This document shows, one piece after another, positions 16,337 to 26,800 of a stretch of 37,312 nucleotides of DNA. The notes beneath the pieces are model-generated. The model was not told the origin of the DNA. It saw only the letters and a list, made by a program, of their open reading frames with translations, and did not search any database. The translations under genes and the position numbers were made by a program. Position 1 is the first letter of the stretch; every line of letters starts with the position of its first letter. Origin of the DNA: an uncultured Elusimicrobia bacterium (GTDB lineage: Bacteria; Elusimicrobiota; Endomicrobiia; Endomicrobiales; Endomicrobiaceae); assembly GCA_947168325.1 (NCBI GenBank), contig CAMVLN010000003.1, positions 1 through 37,312 on the forward strand. Reading direction: 5' to 3'.

Positions 16337-17497
16337 TTACTTGTTTAAAAAAAGTTTTGCTGTGTTTGCCAAAAATTTTGCCCCACCAACGAGAGCTTTT
16401 TCATCTAAATCAAATTTAGCATGATGCCAAGGATAAGAAGTAGCTTTATTTGAAGATGTACCTATATAAACAAAAGCACCTTTAATTTCTTTTAAATATT
16501 CTGCAAAATCTTCGCCACCCATAGAAGGATTTTGTAACATTTCAATATTTTTATTACCATAGCATTGTTTGGCACTTTCAAAACATAATTTTACAATACA
16601 ATCATCATTTATCAAGGGAATATTTAATATTTGATAATTTAATGTATATGTTATAGAATAACTTTTGCAAATACCTTGTAATCTTTTTATCATTTCTTTT
16701 TTAATAAGCTCTCTTGTTTTTACACTAAAAGTTCTAACAGTTCCTACAATTTTCACTTTATCTGCAATTATATTATATTGTTTGCCACCTTCAATTTTTC
16801 CAACACTAACTACAGCAGGTTCAACAGGGTTTATTACCCTTGAAACAATAGTTTGTAAAGACATTATAAACTCACATGCAGCAACAATAGAATCTTTTGA
16901 TAAATGAGGATAAGCTCCATGCCCTAGTAAACCTTTTATTTCTATAACAAACTCATCTACTCCTGCCATCATAGCACCATATTTCAATGCAATTTTTCCA
17001 GTTTTTAGCCAAGGACTTACATGAGCACCTATTATGCAATCAACCTTATTTTTAGATAAAACACCCTCTTTAATCATATATTTAGAACCACCAGCTGTTT
17101 CTTCATCTAACTGAAAAGTGAATTGAACTTTACCAGAAAATTCTTTTTTTTGTTTAGCTAAAATCATTGCTGCACCTAACAACATTGTTGTGTTTCCATC
17201 ATGCCCACAAGCATGCATTATGCCATCATTTTGTGATTTATAGGAATGATTATTTTCTTCCTGTATTGGCAAGGCATCTAAATCTGCCCTTAAAGCTATA
17301 GTTTTTTTATTATTAGAATTATTTTTTGCCCCTTCTAATATTCCAACAACTCCGGTTTTACATAATCTATATGTTTTTATTCCTAAATTGTTTAAATATT
17401 TTTCTACTAAGTTAGCTGTTTTAAATTCTTTATTACTAAGTTCAGGATTTTTATGAATAGTTCTTCTAATATTTTTTAATGTTTCAAATAAGTTCAT
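16337..17497 (-). CDS. M20 family metallo-amidohydrolase
   Basis: A 386-residue cytosolic enzyme of the M20D type (hippurate/N-acyl-amino-acid hydrolase, IAA-amide hydrolase group). It shows RRTIHKNPELSNKEF at the N-terminus, ALRADLDALPIQE, MHACGHDGNT (metal-binding Cys and His), FTFQLDEETAGGSKYM (catalytic and metal Glu; DEE replaces the commoner PAEE), IIGAHVSPW, MAGVDEFVIEIKG starting the dimerisation domain, GGEDFAEYL, and the final metal His in PWHHAKFD. It probably deacylates an N-acyl or N-acetyl amino acid. GAGGT precedes the ATG. It converges on the SemiSWEET gene with a 35-bp gap. Confidence 0.92.
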   Translation of the reverse strand: MNLFETLKNIRRTIHKNPELSNKEFKTANLVEKYLNNLGIKTYRLCKTGVVGILEGAKNNSNNKKTIALRADLDALPIQEENNHSYKSQNDGIMHACGHDGNTTMLLGAAMILAKQKKEFSGKVQFTFQLDEETAGGSKYMIKEGVLSKNKVDCIIGAHVSPWLKTGKIALKYGAMMAGVDEFVIEIKGLLGHGAYPHLSKDSIVAACEFIMSLQTIVSRVINPVEPAVVSVGKIEGGKQYNIIADKVKIVGTVRTFSVKTRELIKKEMIKRLQGICKSYSITYTLNYQILNIPLINDDCIVKLCFESAKQCYGNKNIEMLQNPSMGGEDFAEYLKEIKGAFVYIGTSSNKATSYPWHHAKFDLDEKALVGGAKFLANTAKLFLNK

Positions 17498-17564
17498 TTT
17501 TTACCTCAATATTAAAATTGATTAAATTTTCCAAACTTTAGTTAACTAAATAGCTTACAGCTAA

Positions 17565-18464
17565 TCAAAAAATGTTCAATTCTTTACCTTTTAATTTAGT
17601 AATTGTTTTTATTGCTTTATAAATATTGTTTATTATATCTGTTGCACACATACAAGTTTGAGTTTTTTCTTTGCTTGCAAAATCTCCTGCAAGGCCATGA
17701 ATATATACTGCAGTTGCAACTTTTAATAACAAATCTTTGTTATCATTACATACAAATGCCGATATAATTCCAGTTAAAACATCACCACTTCCAGCTGTTG
17801 CCATACCGGCATTTCCTGTATTATTTACATACAATTTTTTTCCATCGCTAACAACACTATTGTGGCCTTTTAATACACAAATTATATCATTATTTTTAGC
17901 AAAAAATTTAGTTATTTTTTGCCTATAAATTTTATTATCTTTATGTTTTATACCAGATATCCTTTCAAATTCTTTTGGATGAGGAGTAACTATTATTTTT
18001 GCTTTTGAATTTTTAAATTCTTTTATCACAGAATTGTTTTGAATATTTTCTAAAGAATTTAGCCCATCAGCATCTATAGTAACATAAATATTGAAATTTT
18101 TTATTATAGATAATATTAAATTTTTTAATGACAAACTTTTACCCATTCCACAACCAATGGCAACTGAAGATATATTTTTAACTTTTATAAAATTTAAAAT
18201 TTTATTTTGAGCAGATTTTGTGATATTTTGTTTCTTTTCTTCTAAAGGTAATAGCATAATTTCAGGTTTTATGTTAGCTGAAATTGCTGTATAAGCAGAT
18301 TTACCAAAGGCAACAGTAACAAGCCCTGCACCTGAAGTTATTGCAGAATTTGCACACATAAGTGCTGCACCAGGCATATTGTAAGAGCCAGCTATTACCA
18401 AAATATGCCCATAATTATTTTTATAACTATCTTCTTTTCTATTAAAAATATCTTTTATTTGCAC
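17565..18464 (-). CDS. nnrD: ADP/ATP-dependent NAD(P)H-hydrate dehydratase
   Basis: Repairs hydrated NADH and NADPH by dehydration coupled to nucleotide hydrolysis. The 299-residue ribokinase-like domain shows YGHILVIAGSYNMPGAALM, TSGAGLVTVAF, TIDADGLNSL, VTPHPKEFERISG, CVLKGHNSVV, and the nucleotide-site motif GNAGMATAGSGDVLTGII. It is the single-domain form, without the N-terminal NnrE epimerase found in many bacterial fusions; a separate nnrE is not in this window. The start is probably the GTG at 18462-18464, without an SD, so the exact N-terminus is uncertain. It stands 67 bp upstream of the M20 gene and may be co-transcribed. Confidence 0.93.
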   Translation of the reverse strand: MQIKDIFNRKEDSYKNNYGHILVIAGSYNMPGAALMCANSAITSGAGLVTVAFGKSAYTAISANIKPEIMLLPLEEKKQNITKSAQNKILNFIKVKNISSVAIGCGMGKSLSLKNLILSIIKNFNIYVTIDADGLNSLENIQNNSVIKEFKNSKAKIIVTPHPKEFERISGIKHKDNKIYRQKITKFFAKNNDIICVLKGHNSVVSDGKKLYVNNTGNAGMATAGSGDVLTGIISAFVCNDNKDLLLKVATAVYIHGLAGDFASKEKTQTCMCATDIINNIYKAIKTITKLKGKELNIF

Positions 18465-18755
18465 AAAAATTTAGTCCGTATCTCATTATTAGATATAAAT
18501 AAATTTCAGTAAAGCAAACTAAAAACTTTAACTATTATATCTATTATAACTTCTATCTTGTAGATTATATATTATATTTGCTAATCTTTAAATCATAAAA
18601 TTTTAAAAATTTAAAATTACTATTTTTTAGTAAAATGCAATATGAAAATACAATTAATAATAAGGAATTTTTATTTTTTTTATAGATTCCCGATAGAGAC
18701 TTTTGGCAATAACAAAAAATAAAAACTTTAGATAATAACAAATACAGCAACGACT
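18465..18755. other. A+T-rich intergenic region with a decayed repeat copy
   Basis: No gene is supported. The piece 18685-18713 (starting GATTCCCG, ending GGCAATAAC) looks like a degenerate copy of the GATTCCCGC...GCGGGAATGAC element that is intact in the array just to the right. Confidence 0.5.
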
Positions 18756-18990
18756 GGATTGCTTCGCTTTCGCTCGTAATGACGACAACGGCAAAAAAAA
18801 GGATGTTTATTGTTTGATAGATTCCCGCTCAACTGCTTTGCGGGAATGACAACAACAATGGATTGCTTCGCTTTCGCTCGCAATGACGACAACGGCAAAA
18901 AAAAGGATGTTTATTGTTTGATAGATTCCCGCTCAACTGCTTTGCGGGAATGACAACAACAATGGATTGCTTCGCTCTGCTCGCAATGAC
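18756..18990. repeat. 104-bp tandem array of two palindromic repeat elements
   Basis: Element A (GGATTGCTTCGC...GCTCGCAATGAC, ~28 bp, ends ATTGC/GCAAT pairing) occurs at 18756-18783, 18860-18887 and 18964-18990. Element B (GATTCCCGC...GCGGGAATGAC, 31 bp, 8-bp arms ATTCCCGC/GCGGGAAT) occurs at 18820-18850 and 18924-18954. The period is exactly 104 bp, and the linkers (GACAACGGCAAAAAAAAGG...) are also conserved. Similar ATTGCTTCGC/GCAATGAC elements are widespread intergenic repeats in many bacteria. They are far more G+C-rich than their surroundings. Confidence 0.92.
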
Positions 18991-19002
18991 GGCTGTTTTA
19001 AT

Positions 19003-19050
19003 AAAAAACGGCAATTTATAATCTATGTATTTTATAAATTGCCGTTTTTT
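19003..19050 (-). terminator. Bidirectional Rho-independent terminator of the giant gene
   Basis: A perfect 18-bp stem (19003-19020 with 19033-19050, core ACGGCAATTTATA) and a 12-nt loop, flanked by A-runs on the left and T-runs on the right, so it works in both directions. It begins 18 bp past the stop codon of the giant gene and closes its transcript before the 104-bp repeat array. Confidence 0.9.
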
Positions 19051-19068
19051 TCTTTTTATTCCTTTCTA

Positions 19069-20830
19069 CTATGCTGCACTCAAAGTCGCTCTCATTCCTT
19101 TTAGTACATCCACTGTCATTTGTGACATCTTGTTTACTGGTTTTATATTATCTTCTAACAATACCTTTATATTTTCAAAATCACTTTCTGCTACACTACC
19201 AATAAATAACATATCTGTCTTGTTCCACTGCTGTGCAATCTCTTGTGATACCTTACCTTCCAAAACTTCTTTTACCATATCTGCCAGTGTTGTTGTTTTA
19301 ACTTTGCCTATTTCTACTTTTTGTATCGCTTCACTTATATCTTCTACACTATATCCGTTTACTAGTGCCCTTATTATCCTATACACTATTTGTTTCTTTA
19401 CCTCTATATTCATTGTTGCCATATCTACTGGTTCTTTATAAAATCTTCCTATATTCTTTTCTACATATGCTACTAAACTTCCTATCACATATTGCCTTAG
19501 TGCTACTACTTTATCTTCCCCTTCTATTCCTTTATCTTCCATTATTGCTCTTATCTTTAATTCAAACTCCGGTGTCAAAATCTTTTCTAGTTTCCCTATT
19601 TCATACTCTTCCTTAATTGTTTTTATGCTCATATTATTATCACTCAAAAGTCCTTTTAATGTGTTTACTACTTCTTCCGGTGATACTTCCCCTTTATAAC
19701 TTCCCTTTGAAAAGATTTCTTCATACCCTATTTCATATCCTTCACTAAAACTTATTGTCGCTATATCTTTCTTAAATAATTTTCCAAAACTATTTCCTAC
19801 TACTGCTTTCCCTACTGATATCATTGTCTTTGTAGCTTTTGCTCCTTTCCCAAATATCTTTTCTACTAGCTCTGTTACTTTCTTAAAATTATCTTCTTCA
19901 TCACTTTCTAAGTATAAGCTAATCCTCCCTTGTGTTGCTAACTCTTTTATCTGTTTAATCATTGCTTCGTTATCTTCTTTTATTTCTTTTGCTTCTACTA
20001 CAAATATTACTTTGTTTTTAAATTCACTATCTATTCTAGCTATGTTTCCTATATTGCTTTTCCCTATCTTATACGATATTTCTTTGCCACTTTCCTTTAT
20101 TAATTCTATTACTTTATAATCTATACCTTCTTCTAATAACCTAAAACCATTCACTTTTTTATTCCCTATATATCTTTTTATCTCTTCTTTTGTAGTATCT
20201 TTACTTATACCTATTACCGGATGTAATCCTGCTTCGCTTATCTCGTTTATCTGCCATTTTGTAAACTTATTTATATCGCCTTTTTTCAATACCACTTTGC
20301 TTACTCCGGCTCTTCTTAACAATTTACATTCTCTCTTTATATCTTTCTCTCTCATCCTTTCAAAAACAGCTAACTCGGCATCTTTTAACCCTACATTCGT
20401 ATTTGCTGTTACTACTTCTGCTAGCATATCTTCTATCTCTTCGTCTGTATATTTTAATGCTTTCAACTCTTCTTTATTCTTCCTTCTTATCTTTTTAAAT
20501 TCAAATTTATTTGCATCATATTCCCCACCTGAAATTTCTTTCAGATTCTCTCTTATTACTTCATCTATTTGCAACCTATCCATCAACAAACTTGTTAATA
20601 CCTTTAATATTTTCTCTTCTGTTTTTTCTTTCCATTCTTTCCTAACTATTTCTTCATATGTTTTTTTAGATGTACCTATGAACCTAAATGCTATCTCTTT
20701 TTTCTCAACATCGTACCATGCACTTGCTTTTATTTGAACCATTTTCCCTTTGCTATCTCTTATTGTATTCCCCTGTGCATCTTTTAATATCATAACAGGT
20801 ATTGGACATATCTTTTTATATCTTTGTTGA
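19069..20830 (-). other. C-terminal alpha/beta block of the giant protein
   Basis: About 585 residues that look different from the rest of the giant protein: few low-complexity runs and regularly spaced short strands (VSKVVLKKGD, LHPVIGISKD, NGFRLLEEG, NKVIFVVEAKE, ISLYLESDE) alternating with helices, as in a TIM-barrel-like fold, then a helical end (VVALRQYVIGSLVAYV... ATLSAA). Codon style here is richer in AGG, GGA and GTA, like the gene at 1-1253. Probably a conserved terminal domain of this giant family; function unknown. Confidence 0.55.
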
Positions 20831-23800
20831 CTTGGATATTCTTCTTTACTATATAAAGTTGTTGGAATATTTTTTTCGTATTTAGTATTTCGTACTTCTG
20901 CCCCTTTGATTTTATCCATTTCTTTTTCGTCCATTACTGTTCCTATTTTGCTCAAATCGCTTGTACATAACATTATAATTCGTCCATTTTCAACAGCATT
21001 GTCTTTTAAATATTTTATAAAATCTTCGCTTGTATATTTTTTGTTTCCTTCATTTTGATCGTACACAATATACTCATATACTTCAGGCATTTTTAAAATG
21101 CTTTTCTTTGGGTTCTTGTTTTTAGTGTTGTTGTATTCTTTTTTTATATATGCATTTTCTGCATAACCATACGAATTGCTGCCTTTTTTTCGTTTTTCTA
21201 TTGTTACAAAATGTGACTGATTTCGGTTTGCTAATACATTTTTTGGTAAATATAATATTGCTGTGTCAGCTTCTTTCATTTTTGTAATCATTTTGTCAAT
21301 ATTATTAGAATCAATTTTGTATACATTTACTTCTGCTTTATTTTTCTTTCTGTTTTTGTTAATTATATCTCTTATTACTTTCATACTTGTAAACTTAATA
21401 TCACTATCGTCTATTGACAATTGTTCTTTTTTGTTAAACACTCCTTTAGCTATCAATTTATACAATATCAGTAATGCAACTTCTTCAATTGTCTTATTTT
21501 GTATTACTTTTTTTATTGCATATGTTGCACAATTAATTATATCTTTTATATCATGTTGCTCTATAATAAAAAATTTATATAATATTTTTATTATTGAGTC
21601 TTTATCGCCACCACTACTTTCTATTGCTTTTGCTAAATGCTGCTTTGCAGATGAATCATATGGGCTTAATTCGGCTAATATTTGATCATACTTACTAGCA
21701 GCAATATTTTGACTATTTACCATATTTTGTTTGTAAATCGTGCCATATTTATCATTATTTACTAAATTTATTAAATTTAAATTATTATTTCCGATTGCTG
21801 CTTCTACCTTTATAAGATAAACAATAACGAAAAAGTTGTTAGAAAGTGGTCGGTTATGTTTATCTTTGATTTCGTATGAATGGACATCACTTGTTTTGTT
21901 ATAGTGAAAAGCTGGGTATTCGGAGTCAGAGTAGGAGTATCCTGCTGTAACAAGAATGTTTTTAATATCTTCTTGATATTTTTGTAATATCTTTTCAATT
22001 TTTGTAATATCTGTATCACCAACTTTTTTATCGTTATATTGTGATAATTCGGCCTGCACTTTATTAAACCTTTTTTTTAGTAATATTTGAAGACCAGTTA
22101 TTTTTTGTCTGTCACCTTGTCCCACATGAAAATAATGTTGTTTAACTTCATAACCAAATTTAAATTTTTCTTTATCAGTTTTGGGGGTGGTATAAACAGT
22201 CTCCCTCAGGTACTCAAACTTTTTTGTTTTTATGGGTTTAGTAATAAGCTTATATTTTGGTTTTAAGAATTTAATGCTGCCAAAAGAGGATATTCCATTA
22301 AGTTCTTTAAAGTCTTGGGGAATTTGTTTATCAAACAAATATTTGGCATAAGTATCTAAATCGTCTATTCGTAAAAACAAATAAGTTTTATTTTCTTCGT
22401 TAATAATACCACCAAAATTACTAATATCTTGTTTTATTTGTCCTTTTGTGTTTGATATGTCTTTCATTTTAAGATTGTTGTAGTTAGCGTTAAGATAATC
22501 TACTACTTCACTAAAAAATTGTTCTCTTTTGTCTATATCAAATGCAAATTCCATACTCCAAGAACCATTTGTGTTCGTAAAAGTAATGTTGCCGTATGTT
22601 ACTATAATAGGTTGTGTTCCATTTTTTAAAGTTATAAATATCTTCATATCAATATTGTTTTTATAATTACTAACCGATTTGTTATAACTAATAACCCATG
22701 CTTGATAGTGTGATTCATATTGTTTTAAAAAATCTTTTTGAAAATAGGTATCAAAAATTTTTTCGTTAAAAGTGTTCCCCATTTCTTTTGCAAGGTGGTC
22801 TTTTAAGTTGTTCAAAACTAAATTAGAACCATTATCTTCATTACCATTAAAGCCATATATTGATGTGAAAAGTGAAACGTCTACTGGATTTTTTCTCAGA
22901 TATTCATTAGCAAGGTCTGTCATTTTACCATAATTATAGGTTAACTTAAAAATATCTTCTCCGGTAATCTCTTTTTCGAATACTACATTGTTGGATTCTT
23001 TTTTTATTTCAAATACTATTTGAGGAACTTGAACTTGTAAGTTTTTATTATTAGGATTAGTATTAATAATATTAGTAATATTAGTAATATTAGTAATATA
23101 GTCTTCTAATAGCTGGTTCAATGTAGCAACAACTCCAGGATTATCGCTCAATAACAGAAGATTTTTATTATTTCCGAATTTTTTGTCGTATTCTTTATAT
23201 TTTTCTTCATATTTTTTAACAATATCTTCTTTATAGTTTCTAAATTGTTTTTCTAATGTTTGTTTTATTGTTTGTTCTGTGTAGCTTGTTCGTTTAATTT
23301 CTCTAACAAAATTGTTACATAGTGTTTTCATTTCCATATTTAACTCTGCTATGTTAAAACTTTCATAATAATTATCATTATCCGTAATAACAACTTCTTC
23401 TATTTTAGTTTCACAACCAACTTTATAATTAACTTTTTTTTCAACTTCTTTTTCAACTTCTTTTTCTTTATTTATGAACTTGAATTGTATTTTGTCATTT
23501 TCTTTAAGATCTTTTAGATTTAGTTCTTTCAACTTTTTTAACAATGCACTTACTATTATTTGTTCTATATCTTTGCTATTTTTTAATACAGATGAAAAAA
23601 CAAATTCTTGTAATATAACATTATAAGCTTCAGTGCTATCTTTTTCTTCTATTTTTTTCATTAACTTTTTGATTTCTTTTACTGTCTTTATGTTTCCTTT
23701 TGCAAAAGCTTTATTAACTTTGTCAAAAATACCATCGTCTATATGTTCTTCAAGTTGAATGTTTCTTATATAAGTTTGGCCATTGCTATATTGTAATTTC

Positions 23801-26800
23801 TGCGGCAACGGCATTTCTCCATTTGTAAATATTAAATAAAATCTAAACATTTTAATTTTATTCCAACTGTTTTCATTAAGTTTTTTGGATTTTACAGCTT
23901 TTTGAAAAGCAGAATTTTCTTGAAAATGTTTTTTATATTTGCCTTCACTAAGTATTAAATTGTTTTTATAATTTTTCAAAAGTTCTTGTTTTAAAATTTC
24001 AAATGATGAATCACTGAGTTGTTCTCGTGTCACACCATGCATATTATTATAAATGAATTCTTTAAAATCGTCCCCAAAAATAACCTCTTCTAAATATTTT
24101 CCAACATTGTTTCCACTATATTTTTTCTTATACTTGTTGTATACTTTTCCTTCTTTGTTTTTATGTATTGTTATAAAATGACCACTATCGTCTTTGTCTT
24201 TGTTCCAATTTTTGTCTTTTTCCCAACGATATTCCTGAAAATAACCATCTGTGAATAAGTTTCCGGTTCCGAAGCTTCCTTGCAACCAAAGATTAACAAG
24301 GGCTATCACTTTATCATCATAATTGTAGGTCAATTTAATTTCATCTATCCAACGCAAAGATATCTCTTCTGTTTGAGGTTGAGGTTGTGGTTCAGGTTTT
24401 GGTTTTTCTATAATAGGTTGTTGAGGATTTTTAAACAATAGTTTAATTCCTTTCAAATATTTTTTCCGGTGTTTGATTTTTTCTTCTATAGATAAGTCTT
24501 TAGTATCCATATACAATAAACCAAAACCTGCACAATATTCTTCTATTTCTTCACCTTTGTTGAAAGGATTTAGAATGTTTTCAATGTTTTTGTCAAATTC
24601 TTGTTTAAATGAAGCAACTTCTTTTTTATCATATTGTCTTTCTAAGTCGGAGAAAATTTTTTCTTTTTTGCTGCTGTTTTTTGCTAACATAAATTGATCT
24701 TGTTTCGAATCATATTCTATGTCAAAATAATTGGATTCTTTGTCATTCCAATCATTCCAATAGTTAACCAAGTTTTCATCAAAGACTTTTGTAAGTTTTT
24801 TTGTTTTTGTAGAGATAATACCTTTACCTATACAAGATATCTTATAAATGTCAATAGTTTTGTTTGCATTGTTCAACGACGAACTGTTCAAAGAATTGTT
24901 CAAACTGTTAGTAATTTCTGTAAAATTATTCTTTATTTTTTGTTTAATATCTTCAAGAGCTTTACTTTCGACAAAGTTGTTCCAACACTCTTTTATCCAG
25001 GCTTCTTTTGTCATCATATTTCCGGTCAACAAACCCGTAACCCAATAGTTAGCGAATTCTATTGGTATGTTTTTTTTCGATAATCTTCGTTCCAACTCTT
25101 GTTTTAGTTCTTTTTCAATATATTGTTCAAAATTTTGTTCAAAGTTGTTCAATAGTTCTGTTATCTTTTCTTTGTCTGATTTGTTTTTTTCCAACTCTTT
25201 AAGTAAATCTTTATATTTTTCTTCTATTATACTATTAAGTTCTTCAATGAAATACTTACTATGATATCCATTAATCTGTATTGTTTCATCAACAAGTTTA
25301 AACTCAAATTGTTGTTTTGGTATTTCTTGTTTCTCTGGTTCTGGTTCTTGCTGTTTTTCCTGTTTCTTCGGTTCACCATTTTTGATGTTTATTCTTATCT
25401 TTATATTTTCAAATTTTACATGTGTTAAGTTGCTTTTTTGTAATTTTGTGTTTATGGCAACTTCTTTTGTTTTAAATTGGTCTCGTGCTCCTTTTTCATA
25501 AAAATTTTTCAATGGTTCTGTAACTGAATATTTACTATAAAAACCGTCTATTTTTTGGTTTGTTAACTCTTTTTCAACTGATTTATAAAAATCTGATAAT
25601 TTACTTGCTTCAACTGATTTTGAAAAAAATAGTTTTTTAATTTGCTCAAATGCTTTGCCTTTAACATGTCTTTCAAGTTGAAGGTCCATGTCCACTGTAA
25701 TAACAGGTTTTATAACAAATTTTATTTTAGGTAAAGACAAGTGTTTAATAGTATTACCTTTTTCACTTCCTTCACTTTTTGTTATTGTATATTGATAATA
25801 TTGAAAATTTTTAAACACTTTTAGTTCTTTTTCAACATTTGTGACGATTTCTTGTTTTATTTCTTTGCTTATTTGTAAATTTGAACACATATCTATCATT
25901 TCTTTTTCATATTTTTTGATACTGTTTTTTTCTAATAACGTAAAATCATCCAAATTATAACTTTCCAATTTTTGTTGTTTTGTGAAATCACTGTAATATT
26001 GTTCTATTTTTGAATTAACATTTTCAATAACATTTGTAATATTATTAATATATTGTTCTGTAAAGTTTTCTTCTAAAGATATAGGAAGGGAAACTGTTTT
26101 TACTTTTTGTCCAAATTCTAGTTTGAAGTTTGGTTTTTTTTCTTGTACTTCTGGTACTTTTAATTCTTCTGGTCCTTCTTGTCCATTTTCAAAAGATATC
26201 TTCACAACAACATTATTTTCATCAACAGACGAATCGTTTCCGGCGCGTAACGAATCATATTTGTTTTTTACATCTTTTTCTAAAAAATCAATAAAATCTT
26301 TAAGGTCTACTTTATCTACTTTTTTTATTATCAATTGTTCAATAGACTCTTCGTTGCTTATGTTGCTTTCGCTTTCTTCGCTTTCTTCGCTTTCTCCGCT
26401 TTTTTCGCTTTCTCCGCTTTTTTCGCTTTCTCCGCTTTTTTCTTTTTTGGATTTTTGTAGTTGGTTTAGTTGGTCTATTAGTTGGTCTCTTAGTTGTTCT
26501 ATTTGAATATATAATATATCTGTGTTTTTAAACTTTTTATTTAATTCTGATATAAATTTGTCACCATATTTTTGTTTAAAAGGATACTTCAAACTAATTT
26601 CTTTATTTTCTCCATTTTCAACTTGGAGATAACATAGTTCTTCTTTGTTTACTTCGTATTCTTTCATCGATTTTAAAGCTTTTTCTAAATCTTTTTCAAG
26701 GAGGTCTTCGTTGTATTTTTCGCCTTTTAAATATTTTTTTAGTTTTTCGAAGAGGTTTTTTTCTTCTTCTTCTTGTCCTTTTAATAACAACTCCATTTTA

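Noticed and set aside
18829..19014. Minus-strand ORF of 61 codons (contains SRAKQS and CERKRSNP)
   Set aside because: It is the translation of the 104-bp palindromic repeats; these peptides are typical spurious products of such intergenic elements.
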